NCBI GenBank assembly: GCA_002224055.1 | Contig: AZLU01000029.1 | Coordinates: 140,170 to 204,169 of the forward strand | DNA length: 64,000 nucleotides | Source of the DNA: Pezizomycotina sp. ARF18 | Lineage: Eukaryota > Ascomycota | Reading direction: 5' to 3' | Shown: positions 32,961 through 44,880 of the stretch, piece after piece | How the letters are laid out: every line of letters starts with the position of its first letter | Numbering within the stretch: the stretch's first letter is position 1 | The notes under the pieces: model-generated | The model's database searches: none | The model's input: only the letters and a program-made list of their open reading frames with translations | Told to the model about the DNA's origin: nothing | Translations under genes and position numbers: made by a program

Positions 32961-33511
32961 ATGCATCTCACAATCATAATCGTATCAATATTCGGGCTTG
33001 CGGGCGCTCATAGCGCAGCACGGGCTCATGCCAAGCCTCAAAAACACGCCAAACATGCCAACCCGCCAGCACAAGCAGTTGTACCTGTCGCGGTAGTGGC
33101 ACCCGCTCAAGCTTCCCTACAGGCTCAATTCCAAGGCACTCGTACGTATACCCAATACCATTTTCGATATAGGCAGGGTTTTTTTTTTTTTTTTTTTTTT
33201 TTTATCTTTTCTCCTGTTTGGTGTATTATTTGCAATGGAAGAGGAAAACTATTAACCACATTAAATATACAGAGGTACTACACACCAGCTGCCAAACGTC
33301 GGCGCAGTGTAATCCGCTATTGGCGTGCGTCAATGGGAAATGTATCTTCCGTGAAGGCTGGCCACCGATGGACTTGATTAAAGATGCCAAGACGCGAAAC
33401 GTGCTCATTGATTCGACGCCAGTCGGAAACGGCGAGGGCCCAATGAGGAATAATGAGAAGAAAAAAGGACGGAGGCAGGGGCATGATAAACAGGACCGAG
33501 GGGACAATTAG
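32961..33511 (+). CDS. Small secreted cysteine-rich protein
   Basis: The start is ATG at 32961, followed by a signal peptide (MHLTIIIVSIFGLAGAHSA). Exon 1 ends at 33141 and a 131-base intron (33142-33272, GTACGT to ATACAG, containing a T24 tract) is removed. Exon 2 runs to the stop at 33511. The junction reads QGT-QVLHTSC in frame, giving 139 residues. The mature N-terminal part is Ala/Pro/His/Lys-rich. The core TSCQTSAQCNPLLACVNGKC has four cysteines in a C-x5-C-x5-C-x4-C pattern, like small disulphide modules of secreted proteins. The tail is Lys/Arg/Gly-rich. It is a candidate effector or wall-associated protein. It is one of three small secreted-protein genes within 3 kb. Confidence 0.75.
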
Positions 33512-33519
33512 TGGCTTTA

Positions 33520-34395
33520 AAGATTATGTTTATGCAAGTTAAGGCCACACGGGCTGGTAAATGTGTTAGTTATTAGACATGAATTGAGCTTTGCACATAC
33601 GAAGTATAGATATTTTTTTTTCTTTTTCTGTTGAGAGGAAAAGCAAAGGAAGCTACGGGTCCTGCGACTACAAACTCGATAGCGCATAGGACCGCCGTGC
33701 TTTAATGCACCAATCCGAGGAAATTTACCTAAGATATTGTGAGAGAGACCAAAGCGTGTAGCTGGTAGCTATCTTTGTAACGCACTCAACGTCCCGCAAT
33801 AATAGGATATATGGGTAATAGTAGTCGATTTTGTCAGTACGTACAATACGCGCGAAATAGAAGAAACTAAAAATAACGAATAATATTGTTGTTTATTTGT
33901 CTGTCTGTCTGCTTAATTGATATTTGATTGATGCTGTTGTCGAAGGCGCAAAATTGTAACTCGATTATAAATATTGTTATGCTATGGCAGCGTATGAATA
34001 CGTGCCGTCGTCCTGCTTTTTGCATTGCGAAGGTCACAATTTGTATGATACACTCACCAAAAGTTGTCTGATACGCTCGAAAGAAATCATTGATTCTTTG
34101 GCACGTAATTTTTCCCACTACAATATCTTAATGGACTTGGAGCAAGCTTGTTGTTGGTAGTGTTGCAACGGAGGGAAATGACAATGAAACATGTTTGTCC
34201 TCATTGAATATAGCATACTAGGATCTAGAATTTAGATAACCACATATATACTAATTGCATGACTTAAATAGCTCATTTCGGAAACAAAATTTAATTATAT
34301 GGTGAGACCAGCTTAGCCTGCCGACGTCATCTTGATAAGTTATCCTTGAAAATTCGGGGAAAGCGATTCATTTACGAGCTAGATAAAGGAAAGCT
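33520..34395. other. Intergenic, no gene seen
   Basis: AT-rich. It includes a T-rich tract near 33612 and TCTGTCTGTCTG near 33899. No supported frame. Confidence 0.4.
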
Positions 34396-34399
34396 GAGC

Positions 34400-34408
34400 T
34401 TTATAAAT
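34400..34408 (+). promoter_or_regulatory. TATA-like box of the secreted-protein gene at 34534
   Basis: TTTATAAATA lies about 130 bases before the ATG at 34534, with a plausible 5' leader between. Inferred from position and sequence only. Confidence 0.45.
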
Positions 34409-34533
34409 AGAGATGTATGGCCGTCGATTCCGCACAATCCGACTCAGAAAAAGAAGGAAACGCTACCAGTCAACAATTACGATCAATTTGCTCAGTCATA
34501 ATTACACACGAAAAGCGTTAAAGGAAAATTACC

Positions 34534-34975
34534 ATGCAAATCACCGCAGTCGCACTTCTGTCTCTGTTACTTGCGCTAGCGGCTGCAACGGACCCGCCTA
34601 GACAGAACACATCGCCCCAATTGCCGCAGAACTTCAGGAACGCAAATCCTGTCTGGGGAATATACGGTAAATAAGCCCTAGCTTATACTGAGAGAGCTGC
34701 CTTTTCGGGATTTTGCCCTTATCCATTCTTGGGTGCTGATTGAAATACTCTTTCGTAACGTAGACGACGATGAAGGATTCGTCCCGGATCAACCTGTTCT
34801 TGGAATGCCAAATGTTCAGCAACCTCCTAACCAAGACCCGTGTATGTAATGCTCGCGTTCCTCGATCTGTTTTTATGCGGAGAAGTTATTTCTGTTAGGA
34901 TAGCATCTCCGATTCGCTAATAAGATTTTAGTGCAAAACAATCCCCAACTTCGTCCGCCGACCAGGCAACAGTAG
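34534..34975 (+). CDS. Small secreted protein, three exons, 84 residues
   Basis: Found by splicing rather than by an open frame. Exon 1 (34534-34666) begins MQITAVALLSLLLALAAATD, a clear signal peptide. Intron 1 is 34667-34763 (GTAAAT to ACGTAG). Exon 2 (34764-34841) encodes DDDEGFVPDQPVLGMPNV. Intron 2 is 34842-34931 (GTATGT to TTTTAG). Exon 3 ends at the TAG at 34973-34975. All junctions keep frame. The mature peptide is rich in Pro, Gln and Asn (SPQLPQNFRNANP, QPPNQDP, RPPTRQQ) and has no cysteine. No family recognised; a secreted, probably disordered peptide or effector candidate. Confidence 0.65.
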
Positions 34976-34979
34976 ATAG

Positions 34980-35630
34980 CCTTAAAATTTAGAAAGTCTT
35001 AGTGGTGGAACTTCATAAGAATCATTCTGTTCCTTCTCTGAATAAATATGAGTTTTCTCTGTAGAGTATGCTACCGGACCAGGGAAGAGGAAGGTCTTAA
35101 ACTGTGTCGATAGAATAGTTTACAGTAGGAGCAAAGCTAGCAACGAATGTCACCATAATGCCGTATTAAGATGCAAAGCTAATTTATTTGTTTTGTGCCG
35201 AAAGTCATATACCTCTTATATTCACTATGGACTTTCCTGAGCTATTAAATAATATATTTTGCACTCAAGGTATTCAAGTGCAGTATCAAGAATTGATGCA
35301 TAATATTTGGACCCGTCATAATCTTCGTCTGAAATTTGTTAAAAACCACTGTACGGGTTTAAAAGAAGAAAAAGAAACCAAATTTTATCTTGAATACAAC
35401 CCAGAAAACAATGCTAGGACATCGAAAAACATATTTTAAGCAATTACAACTGTGCGATGAAGACAATTCTATATTAAACACATGAAATGAAATAGGTAAT
35501 GAACAGGTGGTTTAAAGCCCGGCCCCCACTATATATTCGTCTCCCTTCTACTCTTCTCTCCCCAATAACCAACCATAGGCAGCCAACGCCCAGATTACAT
35601 AAGCTACCTGCCCTTCATATCTCTTTAGAA
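34980..35630. other. Intergenic with an unsupported 83-codon frame
   Basis: The plus frame 35188-35439 (FTMDFPELLNNIFCTQ) could be a small gene or relic but has no domain or homologue in the window. Confidence 0.3.
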
Positions 35631-35635
35631 AAATG

Positions 35636-35960
35636 TTATACGTTGAGGAAGAGTATTGTATGCTGGTGGATGCTCGTAAGGGGCGGAGGGCTGTTAGGGA
35701 ACGCCCCGTGAAGGGCAGGCCTACTCGGCATAAACACAGAGGCCATATTTTGAATACCGTTGTTAAAAACAGGTGGCTCGCCGTTGGCGCCAGGAAGGCT
35801 AGCAGGCGCTATGGGATTAGCACGGTTACCGCTGAAAACGTTGCGGACGTTGCCGGGATATTGCGGAGGCTGTTTCCGAAGTTGGTAAGCCAGCCCTGGG
35901 GATAGGAGCGGCAACGGCGAGGGAGGCAAACACAACTGGGAGGATGGTGGAAGTGCGCAT
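35636..35960 (-). pseudogene. Small secreted protein gene, frame interrupted
   Basis: The ATG at 35960 (minus) opens a signal peptide, MRTSTILPVVFASLAVAAP. The downstream sequence is Asn/Gly/Pro-rich (FSGNRANPIAPASLPG, GEPPVFNNG, FPNSPPPLTS) and ends at 35636. The signal peptide and the long downstream frame are out of register, with about two breaks. It may be a fossil or affected by the short-run effect described in the findings. It is roughly 100 residues in length, with no cysteine pattern and no family recognised. Third member of the 33-36 kb secreted-protein cluster, and the only one on the minus strand. Confidence 0.45.
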
Positions 35961-35964
35961 GTTG

Positions 35965-38180
35965 ATGAGATATAGATGTGAAGATGAACGAGCGTATTAT
36001 TGGGTAGGCTGTATACTTCGAGTAGACTGTAGAAATAGACTAAAGCAAGAGAATGAGAAGAAAGCGGATGAGCTGGATGAAAGGTTTCTTAACGAATAAC
36101 GAATCGAGAAAACTCGATTTCAAGTCAAAGGAATGTAAGAGGAATGCCGCAGATCGATGATCAAAGGAATGTCTGAAAAAGATCGTTGTAGCTCTGTTGA
36201 TCAGAAGAGAAAAACAAAGGCGAGAGAAACCCTTCGATTTATAGCTCTGAACAACTGAGAGTAATGATATGATGAGAGAGAACACTTCCATCAACATGGG
36301 ATAGAATGCCGCCCCGATGTAGAACAACGGTAGAGCTATTATGACCAACAACTGCTAAGCCATCGTTATGATCATGGATACAGGAACATGAAAACGAGGT
36401 ACCATACTGGACTACGGTTGTTAAACACTAGATTCAGAAGAAACCGTCAGTTACGAGCCTTGCTATCGTTGCACTTACTGTGTGGGCTAGGATGGATTGC
36501 TTGAGATTCTCCATCGCTATCTGTAAATCTCTTGGGTCATGATTTTTGATTGCTACAATTTTCGTCTAAACTTCGAAAAGTCATCGGAAATCTGCGCGTT
36601 GCGGGGTTCTATGCTCCTGCAAAGTGCGGCATACAGGCCTCTGATAGGCAATCATGCTCACTTAAGTGTGTCAGAAGATGCGAACTACCGAAATCATTGT
36701 GAAACGTGGGAACCAGTTCATGAAAATTTCTAGAAAAATTGGAGTGATACATTTAAGCCTCGGGAACTCGCTATAGAATTCCATCTATGAAGTCCCCAAA
36801 GGTGGTGTAATCGTCGTGGTGTGCTATTAACACATCAAAATGTTGGCCAATAATGCGCGCGTGGCTGTAACGCGTCTAGTTGCTTAGTTGTCGTTCACCA
36901 TTAAATCCGCCCGTTAGACGGCGCACGCGTACTCACAGACTGAATGTTTAATACTTGCGAGGGGAGATTTTAAACATGTTTACGGTTTCAAACTTTGCTC
37001 AGTCGAGTCTAAGAGGAATACGTCGGCTCAAACACGTTCCATTATTACGGATACGAGAGAGTTCATGCTTTACATAACAACGAAAACTCATCGGGCTAGC
37101 CGCGGAGATACTTAAAATTAAAACTCTTCAGGACCTTTAATTTGAATATTGCAACATTACCCGCGAGCGTGTATGGAAACAGTCTTCGCGAGACGACGCT
37201 AGATACGTGGTCAATGGAGACCTTGAAACAAGCTTTGGAAAACCTGCGAAGTCTGCTGAGCTGTTCGTTTTACAAATATTCGCCGTGTGAGAATATTGAT
37301 CAACTTGAATTAATAAATACAAAATCTCATAAGATCTATTTTGAGTATTGTCGACCAAGAAGGAAACAGCTATTGTAGTTATTGAATTGGTTGGGGTAGG
37401 AAGGCGTCCTAAGCTTAGCAACCGAATTCCCAATTTCGGAACGTACGAAGTCCAATATATTAATATTATCGAGCAAAAGGATTTAGCTCAGTGGCAAATA
37501 CTATGATCGTGGGGGTCACGGAGTTGTAAACGCCTTCAATGGTAGACTTTTCTTCATGTTCGCTGTAGTTCAGCCTCGCGTGAACATTGTAGCGAGGCTG
37601 GGATAATTAAGTCGCGACGGCGTCTATGGTGGAAGGGAAACCCCGCGTTGAGCTGGAATACTAACGCTATCACATAAATTATGCATGTTTTCCTGTATCA
37701 GCCGCTGTTTCGAAATATCCATTCATTTGTCGTCACCAGTTTAAGCTTTTCGTGGTTATTTTATACAGAATTCGTGCGCCAGAGCTTTTCGCTTAAATTT
37801 GGTAGAAATACTGAAGAAGCCAATTGTAGTCTGATTAGCCGCGCGCGATTATAGATCATAAAACTGTGGAACCACACCACTTCACCCAATTTGAACTTTG
37901 GGGCTCTAAAGAACAGGAACTTTTGGTATGAGGAGTTACGAATGGAAATAAATAAAAAGGTGGAGCCGGAAAAATATATAGAGAGAACACAATCGAGCGG
38001 CTTCATGAAAGTACCCAGGTGTGCGAAGGGTTCGCGACGAGGCTGTTGTGGTTGAGGGAGATATAAAGGATTCAATATCGCTTCCACTCTCATGTGCTTT
38101 GGGCAGCTCAAACGCGCGCAAGACAACGCCTTGTACCGATATACTTTAAGAGAAAATTCATAGGTGCAAAGCTTTCACAC
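35965..38180. other. Long stretch with no supported gene
   Basis: Only short frames without recognisable features. The minus frame 36351-36040 is hydrophobic but lies in the likely promoter of the minus-strand secreted gene. Near 37480 a GGATTTAGCTCAGTGG word resembles a tRNA 5' half but does not fold further. Confidence 0.4.
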
Positions 38181-38183
38181 GAA

Positions 38184-40654
38184 ATGGCACACCAAACAAA
38201 CTTTGACTGTAAGAACATTACTCGAAACTACGACGTATTTAGATGGGAGGACGCAAAGAATCCGCAGTATGGAAAATATTCTCAGTCCCTGAGTTAGCAC
38301 CCAACTCAGATATAGCTGGAATTGGTGTAAGTTGTTTTATCTGTTACGGCAGTTCTCTCTGTAACTTTCCAATCTTTTCATGGCCGAATCTCTTTATTAT
38401 TCCGTCATTTGAGCTAATTTACTCTTTTAAAAGGTTAGCATTGCATTTCTAGTCCCCGGATACATCATTACGATACTGGTTATCGTGCATTACCTGATGG
38501 TCCCTCGGATCATAAAAGTCTCAATGCCCTAGATCGTTATGTTCGGGAGCTTTTACACCGGCAGTTACTATCAGATTCTTCTAAAACCAAATGGAAAACC
38601 ACTCTCGATGAACTTGTCCTCTCGCTTAGCGACCAACAAATCGTTACCGGCATCGGCATCATCGCTTGTGGCATGTACGAGCTAAGGTCCGGGATTTCGG
38701 CTTATCACTGGCAACTTGTCATCTACCTTGCTTGGTTCTCGTCCACTACACACCTGGGTGGCCTCACTATCTTGGAGACCGATTAGGTGGAAATAAAACG
38801 ATTCGGCGAGTTCGAATTCTCTTCATGTGTGTCCTAGCTCTATTACTCATAGCAGCTTACTGCCCACGGCCTCTGGGCTCTGGGTGCAGGATGACAGTGA
38901 TTATACTGGGAGAAACGAAAATCTCGCTGTGCCGACTATCTGCATCTATAGGAGTGCGTGGCCGTGCTTCAGGATCAACTGTCGTTTAGCGATTTTTCAA
39001 CTACACATTGGAATGACAAAGAATCTACGAAGGATAATGCCTATTCCCTGTGCATTTCCGTAACGATAATATGTCTTAATTACGCTTATAGAGTGTATAA
39101 GATCAGGCACAGCGGAAGTGATTCCAGGCAAAGCGGAGATAATTCCAGACGCAGCGGCGATGATCCAAATTCCAATAAAGGGATTCTCCAAAAGTTCGAG
39201 CAATTTTGTATAAAGTATATACAGAAGTTCGGCCGTTGGTCTCGTGCTATGAGGGAGCACAAGAATTTTATTCTCAGGAGAATTATCGGCCGATGGTGCT
39301 TATTCTCAACGAAACGGCACTGCTTATCTCCTGTCGTACCTTGCTATAGTATCGCTTTTAGGGTCACTATTATTCGAGGTATTCCCCTTCGCCCTCTCCC
39401 AGGTGATCCAACGAAGGCATCTCTAACGTATAACTTTAGATTTATCCTTTCTATTCGCAGTTGCATGGGGATCGAGCAACTTCTTTGCCTCCAGGAGCTC
39501 TCACGACGAAAGCGTGAAAGACGATCAGAACGACTGGAGTTACGGCCAAATTCTTGCTTGCTTTCTCCTAATTATCCCGTTTTTATCTACATGGGAATCT
39601 TCACATAGTGAGTGTTTATTTTTGAGAGATCGGAGAAGCAGTGTCCAAAATCGATAAAAGCAAAAGAATCGGCTGGCAGGAGATGAGTAACTGGTTGGCT
39701 AAGCCCAGCAATTAAAACCGGCCCATAGCAAGCCGTATAAATCTGAGTAAAAGACTAACTATTTCTCTCTCTTCTGTCGTTAGAGGTCTTGAACGCGAGC
39801 ACTTCCAAAGAGGAACCCCCGAAGCCAGCAATCGACCCAATGAATAACTCTATAGCACCGACCGCATCAGTTCTGGATCGCCAGAAAGGCTATAAATCTA
39901 ACCCTACTATAGTAGAGCCTGAAACCTTTTTTCAGGGTTCGCGAGATCAGAGAGCAGATCGTGAGGGAGATATTGGGTTGTTTAATATGGAGGACAGGCG
40001 TTCTTCCTTAGATGCTGATCTAGAGGGGAATGCATCACAAAATCTAAGAATTTCCAGTTCGGCCGTGGATAAATCCGAAAACTCACCCCAAGGCCCGTCC
40101 GAGAAGACTCATAGACCCCTGATCATTTAAGACATGGTTACAACCTTGATAAAATCAAGGTAACTTGGTGGTTTAGCTGTCTCCAGCTTTGGCTGATTGC
40201 TTTGGCTCTCCCTGTGGTCATTTTAGTGATTGTATCCGCGGCCTCCGACACATTGAGGACTTCACAACTAGCACAACTGATCGTTTTGGTCTATATATTC
40301 CTCAGCTGCATACTTGCGATTACATACTTTAGCTGCATCGAATACTTCGTCTTCGTCCATGACTTTGGAACCTCGGCATATTCTTTCGGATTTCGTGGTA
40401 GGGCATATAATATCGTTTGCCATTGGGCATTCGCTATTATATCGCTGGTAGCAGTGTTCGCCGTCGGATCGCTCTGGATCTTGGCTGGTTTGAAAGCGTA
40501 TGAGAAAGGAGGTTCGGAATCTGACGACGAGGATTTGGGACCAAATGAAAATAGTATCCTTTTATATGGTGGTGTGGCATTCTTCATTATTCCTATGTCT
40601 TATACCATGGTGGGACCGATTTTCATTATCATTATTAGACTCATACGGTCCTGA
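38184..40654 (+). CDS. Multi-pass membrane protein, fungal uncharacterised family
   Basis: ATG at 38184 gives MAHQTNFDCKNITRNYDVFRW, a likely outside N terminus. Exon 1 ends with PNSDIAGIG, a hallmark of this large family of fungal integral membrane proteins. Intron 1 is 38327-38432 (GTAAGT to AAAAG). Exon 2 has VSIAFLVPGYI, LDRYVRELL, LSDQQIVTGIGIIACGMYE, ISAYHWQLVIYLAWFSS and, late, FAVAWGSSNFF and NDWSYGQILACFLLIIPFL. Intron 2 is 39608-39783 (GTGAGT to GTTAG). Exon 3 has an acidic linker and further helices (LAQLIVLVYIFLSCILAI, GGVAFFIIPMSYTMVGP) and ends IIRLIRS. About 7-9 helices in total. Frame changes near 38288, 38500, 38775, 38860, 38935 and 40097, mostly at G or C runs; one in-frame stop near 39424 is unexplained. 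Role unknown. Confidence 0.65.
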
Positions 40655-40659
40655 TATTT

Positions 40660-41820
40660 TCGATCTTAAAGAAACACGTAAAAGATCTGTACTAGAAAGA
40701 TATATTTTCATATTTTCATATTGGCCCTTTTTTTTTCTACTCCAGGTATTTGTTTCCTTGACATTATCCTTCCCTTCATTTTCTATTTGTAGCCTCGCTG
40801 GGCGCGGCCCTTAGCCAGGTAGCTAATTTGAATCAAATCTTTGAATCTGAGAATTGCGTATACATTAATTAGAATTATATGTTAGGGTAGAGGAAATGTC
40901 GGTTTTAAGGGTCGCGAAATTATCCTTTCTCATAATCTTCGGATAACGGTGGCGAATTACGCTTTCTTTGCATTTGTGGGGCCGTCGCCTGCCGGCGCCT
41001 GTCAAGCCCTACTTCTAGGGTCTCAGATCCGAGAAGCGGTTGAATTGTCCCGCCGAAACCCCGGGTTTGTACCACAGTGGGTCTCAAATCATGACATAAT
41101 TGTCGGCTTTCTGTGCATCAATCGAAGACCTAGATATCGGATGAGATCTGAATATGGATATTCTAGAATATATCTATTTTGATAGTTTTCTTTATTTTCG
41201 TTTATTTTATTTTATTTTATTTTATTTTATTTTATTTTTTGATGTTTGCATCGGTCAGCAAATCAGATCTCCGCATTCATTTTTAAGTTTAGATCTAATC
41301 ATCATGGAAGCTCTAACCAGAGTTAATATAAGTCAATGACGACACGAAGTTTTTGCCAGTACTGCGCGCTTCGCACCGCCATGCCAAAGACCGGCAAAGA
41401 TTAGTGTTATTGTATAGGTTTCTTCGTGAACACGACAAAGATTTTTGGCTGAAGTAAGTACTGGAACGATGTATAACGGACTTGGTCTTGCGTTTGTTCC
41501 CGAAGTGCTTTACGCCTATTGACAACGTAGAACAATACGTGATTGATTAGCCAGCAATGATTCACCTGCTACGTCACTTTGAATATGACTTACGATAGCC
41601 ACTCGACCTAAATCCCATGATGTCGCTCTGTTGAAGACCACGACCGCTTCCATTGATTCTCAAGAAAGATATAAATGTGGAGTATAGATGTGCCCTGATT
41701 CCCTTCGAAGTTCTGCATTCCATCTGCTGAGTACACCACCTTCTAAAGCACTACGAACCAAAACATTTACTAAAAACACAACCAAGTAACTCAACTTAAC
41801 TTACAAAACCTACCGATCCT
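40660..41820. other. Intergenic with (TTTTA)n microsatellite
   Basis: TTTTA units repeat about seven times at 41203-41237. A TATA-like ATATAAAT lies near 41671, about 160 bases before the next gene. No other signal. Confidence 0.5.
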
Positions 41821-41833
41821 CATATACACTATA

Positions 41834-42055
41834 ATGGATACCAACAATTCCCGCAACTCTGACTCTACCAAGGCCTCCACGCCACGGGAAAGTCTATCGT
41901 CCCCGAAAAGCTACAAGAGAAGCTTCCAGAGCATCGAGCGGGCTGTGCCGAACGCCATCCACGATACTAGCGATAAGAGCATGCAGGGTGCTAAGGCAGC
42001 CTACCAGGGCAAGAAGCGTGAGGTTCAGGACAGGATGGACCAGCAGCAGCGCTAG
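41834..42055 (+). CDS. Small hydrophilic protein, 73 residues
   Basis: An ATG with a good context (CACTATAATGGAT) opens a 73-codon frame. It is Ser/Thr/Lys-rich and highly charged, with a C-terminal GAKAAYQGKKREVQDRMDQ segment likely to form a helix. No signal peptide, no cysteine and no introns. The codon use and the leader look genuine. No family recognised; it recalls small stress-type hydrophilins but this is only an impression. Confidence 0.5.
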   Translation: MDTNNSRNSDSTKASTPRESLSSPKSYKRSFQSIERAVPNAIHDTSDKSMQGAKAAYQGKKREVQDRMDQQQR

Positions 42056-42059
42056 AAGA

Positions 42060-42640
42060 ACTCTGCCAGGTTAGTCTCGGACTCAAAAGATCCGTCATAA
42101 TCGTTCAGAATTTTTTTGGTAAAAGTATTCTATGAATTCTAAGCTAAAGCATCAGTTTTATAAAAAGTTCGGACGACAGCGATTTACTCAATTATGACTT
42201 ATCACCACCATGTGTTAAAGACAGTATATATCAAGCGCGATTAGCCGTGATTAGGGCGGATCGTTGATGATGTTGATCATACTGTCATGTAGTCTAAATC
42301 ACTGAAAACAAATTTTAGAGACATTTTTGAATGAAAATTTGAGATGTAAGAGTGAAGATTGAATATTGTGCACAACAACTTAAAAGATGAAGGGAAATTT
42401 TGTACATATATTTTGGAATGGGTTATATATAAATTTATTGTATTACATGAGATGCTAGCTAACATAAGCATCTCTTCTAATGTACAAAATCATCGCGGGG
42501 GAATCCATACTGTATAAACAAAATTCAAAATGAAAGAGTGAAAAAAGAAAAAAGCAAATTATGACGTGCGTCAAATACAAGAGTTGGAGAGAACTCTGGG
42601 ACTGTTTTTTTTTAGAGAATGGAGAAAATACTTCCTTTCA
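42060..42640. other. Intergenic, no gene seen
   Basis: AT-rich, with short frames only. It lies between two convergent genes. Confidence 0.4.
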
Positions 42641-42649
42641 AAAAGTAAA

Positions 42650-43960
42650 AAGGGTGAATCAAATCCGTGATTTTCTCAACACGTCATCATACCATTGGTT
42701 GACATTTACTGCTTCCTGGTCTTCTCGTCGTCGTTCCCCTTGGATACCGCTTACAGCTCGTAGCACCGCGGCGCTGAAATATCCTTTGGCGCAAGGGTGG
42801 CATACTTTAGCCCGTGACTGCTGCCGGCGTAGCCCGCGGGACACGGCCTGCAGCTGGAACGCTTATCGGGGCACTATTGCCCGGAGCACATCTACGGCAC
42901 TTCCCATTCCTCAGCTCGCTATCAGCAGGACACGTCCGAGCAGCAAGTTTAGCTTTGACACAGCCCGTCTGTGCCGTATTTGTCACGTAGCCTTTCGAAC
43001 ATTTGAGCACGTCGAGCTGTTCACAGTCGACGAGAATTTATTCGCGGGACATTTTGTGCAAGCAACATTAGAAGCTCGTGAGTCCGCGGGACAAGGCCGC
43101 GGTACCGACGATAGGTTGGGCGAGGCGGCACGGGGAAGATCCCGGGCCGGAGACTTGTACGGCTGGGCAAGTTGTACAGCTTGCTGATTGCAGCCTGTTC
43201 GAGTACGTATTTGCGGGGCATCTAGTGCACACATACCCGAACAGTGGCGGAGGTCTAGCGAGGTAACTCCCTGGTGGACAGGCAGGTAGAATAGGAGCGT
43301 GGCACAACGGAGCCCCCGTGGACGATTTTGTACCGATCGGGCAGGGACTACAGATATTACACAAGCCGTTGTTATATGTATTCGCGGGGATTGTTGGCAG
43401 GTAGCTTCACCCCTCGGAATTCCGGTACCGGGGAAGCAATTGGGGGGCACGCAGGCGGAAAGGCTAGTTGATGTCCCGGGGGAGGTTAGGCCAGCAGGAC
43501 AGCTAATACACATATTCGAGAGGCCGAGATTGTACGTTCCGCCGGGGCAAGCCAGGCATACCGTTCCGCCGTCAGGTATCCCGAGGCCTGCCGCGCATTT
43601 TAACAGTATGCAGGCGCTCTGCGACGTGGATCCGGCGGGAGAGGCAAACCGCGCGCCTCAGCTCGTACAGGTGTTAGTAGTGCCGTCGCCATGGGCCCCC
43701 GCGGGGCAAACCTGGTAAGTGGTCTGGCCGCTAGGGATCAGCGTCACGAACGCTAAGGACGATCCTACACTGGCAATGGCTTGGCCAGCAGGACACACGC
43801 AAGCGGAGACGGACGTAGACCCGGTGCCGGAAGTTGTTGCGCCTTGGAAACAAGGTGTACACGCCGCGGTGGTCCCGTTGCTGTAGGTACCGAGCGGGCA
43901 CACAGCGCACGGTGTCCCAGGCCCGGCCGAGGGAGCGAAACCAGGATCACAACCCTGCAT
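42650..43960 (-). CDS. Cysteine-rich repeat protein (GCC2/GCC3, ephrin-receptor-like)
   Basis: The minus strand encodes, from 43960 downward, repeated modules of about 45-50 residues with the pattern CPxGxY..G...C.PC. Examples are CAVCPLGTYSNGTTAACTPC, ACVCPAGQAIAS, CPAGAHGDGTTNTC, CISCPAGLTSPG, CTRCPANTYSN, CTKCPANKFSS, ARTCPADSELRNGKCRRC and CHPCAKGYFSA. At least eight modules are visible over 1.3 kb. Such repeats are disulphide-bonded extracellular or cell-surface domains. The frame switches several times along the array while the Cys pattern continues. The 5' end is uncertain: the Met at 43960 lacks a signal peptide, so an upstream exon is likely. The 3' end is near 42650. Confidence 0.6.
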
Positions 43961-44579
43961 GCGAACGAGCGAGTTCCAGTATATAAAGGCTTGCGCGATT
44001 ATAAACGCACCCTTAAGAGAGACCGACGTTGTTTCTTTCTTTGTGAAAATTTGGCCTTGAGTTTGACTTAAGGCCTAAGCTTTGATTTATACCGGAACAC
44101 AATACTCTTTCCGAATTACGTATTCTAGTAGCTGGATCACTAATTAAAGCAAAATAAGAGTATTTAAGTCACCCGGGAGGGGGCGGTCGTTAATATGTAT
44201 ACGCGAAATTTCACCACAGAATCAAGGGGGAATTGTTGGAATCTCCGGATCTCCACATTTTGCCTTTTCCACCATTTTAATAATATTCCGAAAAACGAGA
44301 GAATTCGAAATCCAAATCGGACTTGCCAATAGCTACATTCTTGGGAGAATAGACTGTAGTTATATCCACTAATCAAGAATGCATCACTATGCTGCGGACT
44401 TATCTGACAGGAATGCAGGACCAAAGAACTAGTGCTTTTTAGCAAATCTCGATAGAAAATAAGGTACGTATAATTATTATCACGTTGTGCATTATCGTCA
44501 TGGAAATTAAGTTCGTAGTATGAGAGGAGAGTTATATGTGAAACCTCATCTTTTTCAAAGCTCAAGTTAAAGCACCGAA

Positions 44580-44880
44580 AGTGATAACAGCCCCTACTAT
44601 CCTCTTTGAAAGCTGATCCTTCGCTTCTTCTGATTATAACCGCTTGCTTCCTATCTTCTTCCGGAAACGTACGCGTTTCGGTCTCGACGCAAGATGAGGG
44701 TCCCTCCTGCCTACGTTTAGCGAGCTCTGCAGCATCCTTAGCCGTAGCAAATATAAAAATTCCGCATCCCGTTCTTCTTTCGGCAATGATGTCGTCCAGA
44801 CAGTGTCCATCAGCGCATCTTTAATGGCGTCCTTGAATCGGGGATCCGACGCCGATGAACCAGTCAGTATAACCATTTCG
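44580..44880 (-). pseudogene. C-terminal fragment of fungal HSPA12-like Hsp70
   Basis: The minus frame from 44876 has VILTGSSASDPRFKDAIKDA, LPKEERDAEFL and, in the next frame, FATAKDAAELAKRRQEGPSS and CVETE. This is the end of the ATPase domain (LTGSGASDPRF ... AARGAAELAKRRQE) in the divergent Hsp70 family of filamentous fungi. The other ~500 residues are not found upstream. A 133-codon open frame follows in the same direction (44565-44164) but is not recognisable. The fragment is probably dead. Confidence 0.55.

Noticed and set aside
36040-36351. Hydrophobic 103-codon minus frame
   Set aside because: No start context, domain or splice evidence, and it lies where the promoter of the minus-strand secreted gene should be.
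37478-37540. tRNA-like word GGATTTAGCTCAGTGG
   Set aside because: No anticodon arm, T arm or matching acceptor strand follows, so at most a decayed fragment.
43299-43718. 139-codon plus-strand frame
   Set aside because: It is antisense to the Cys-rich module array and lacks features of its own.
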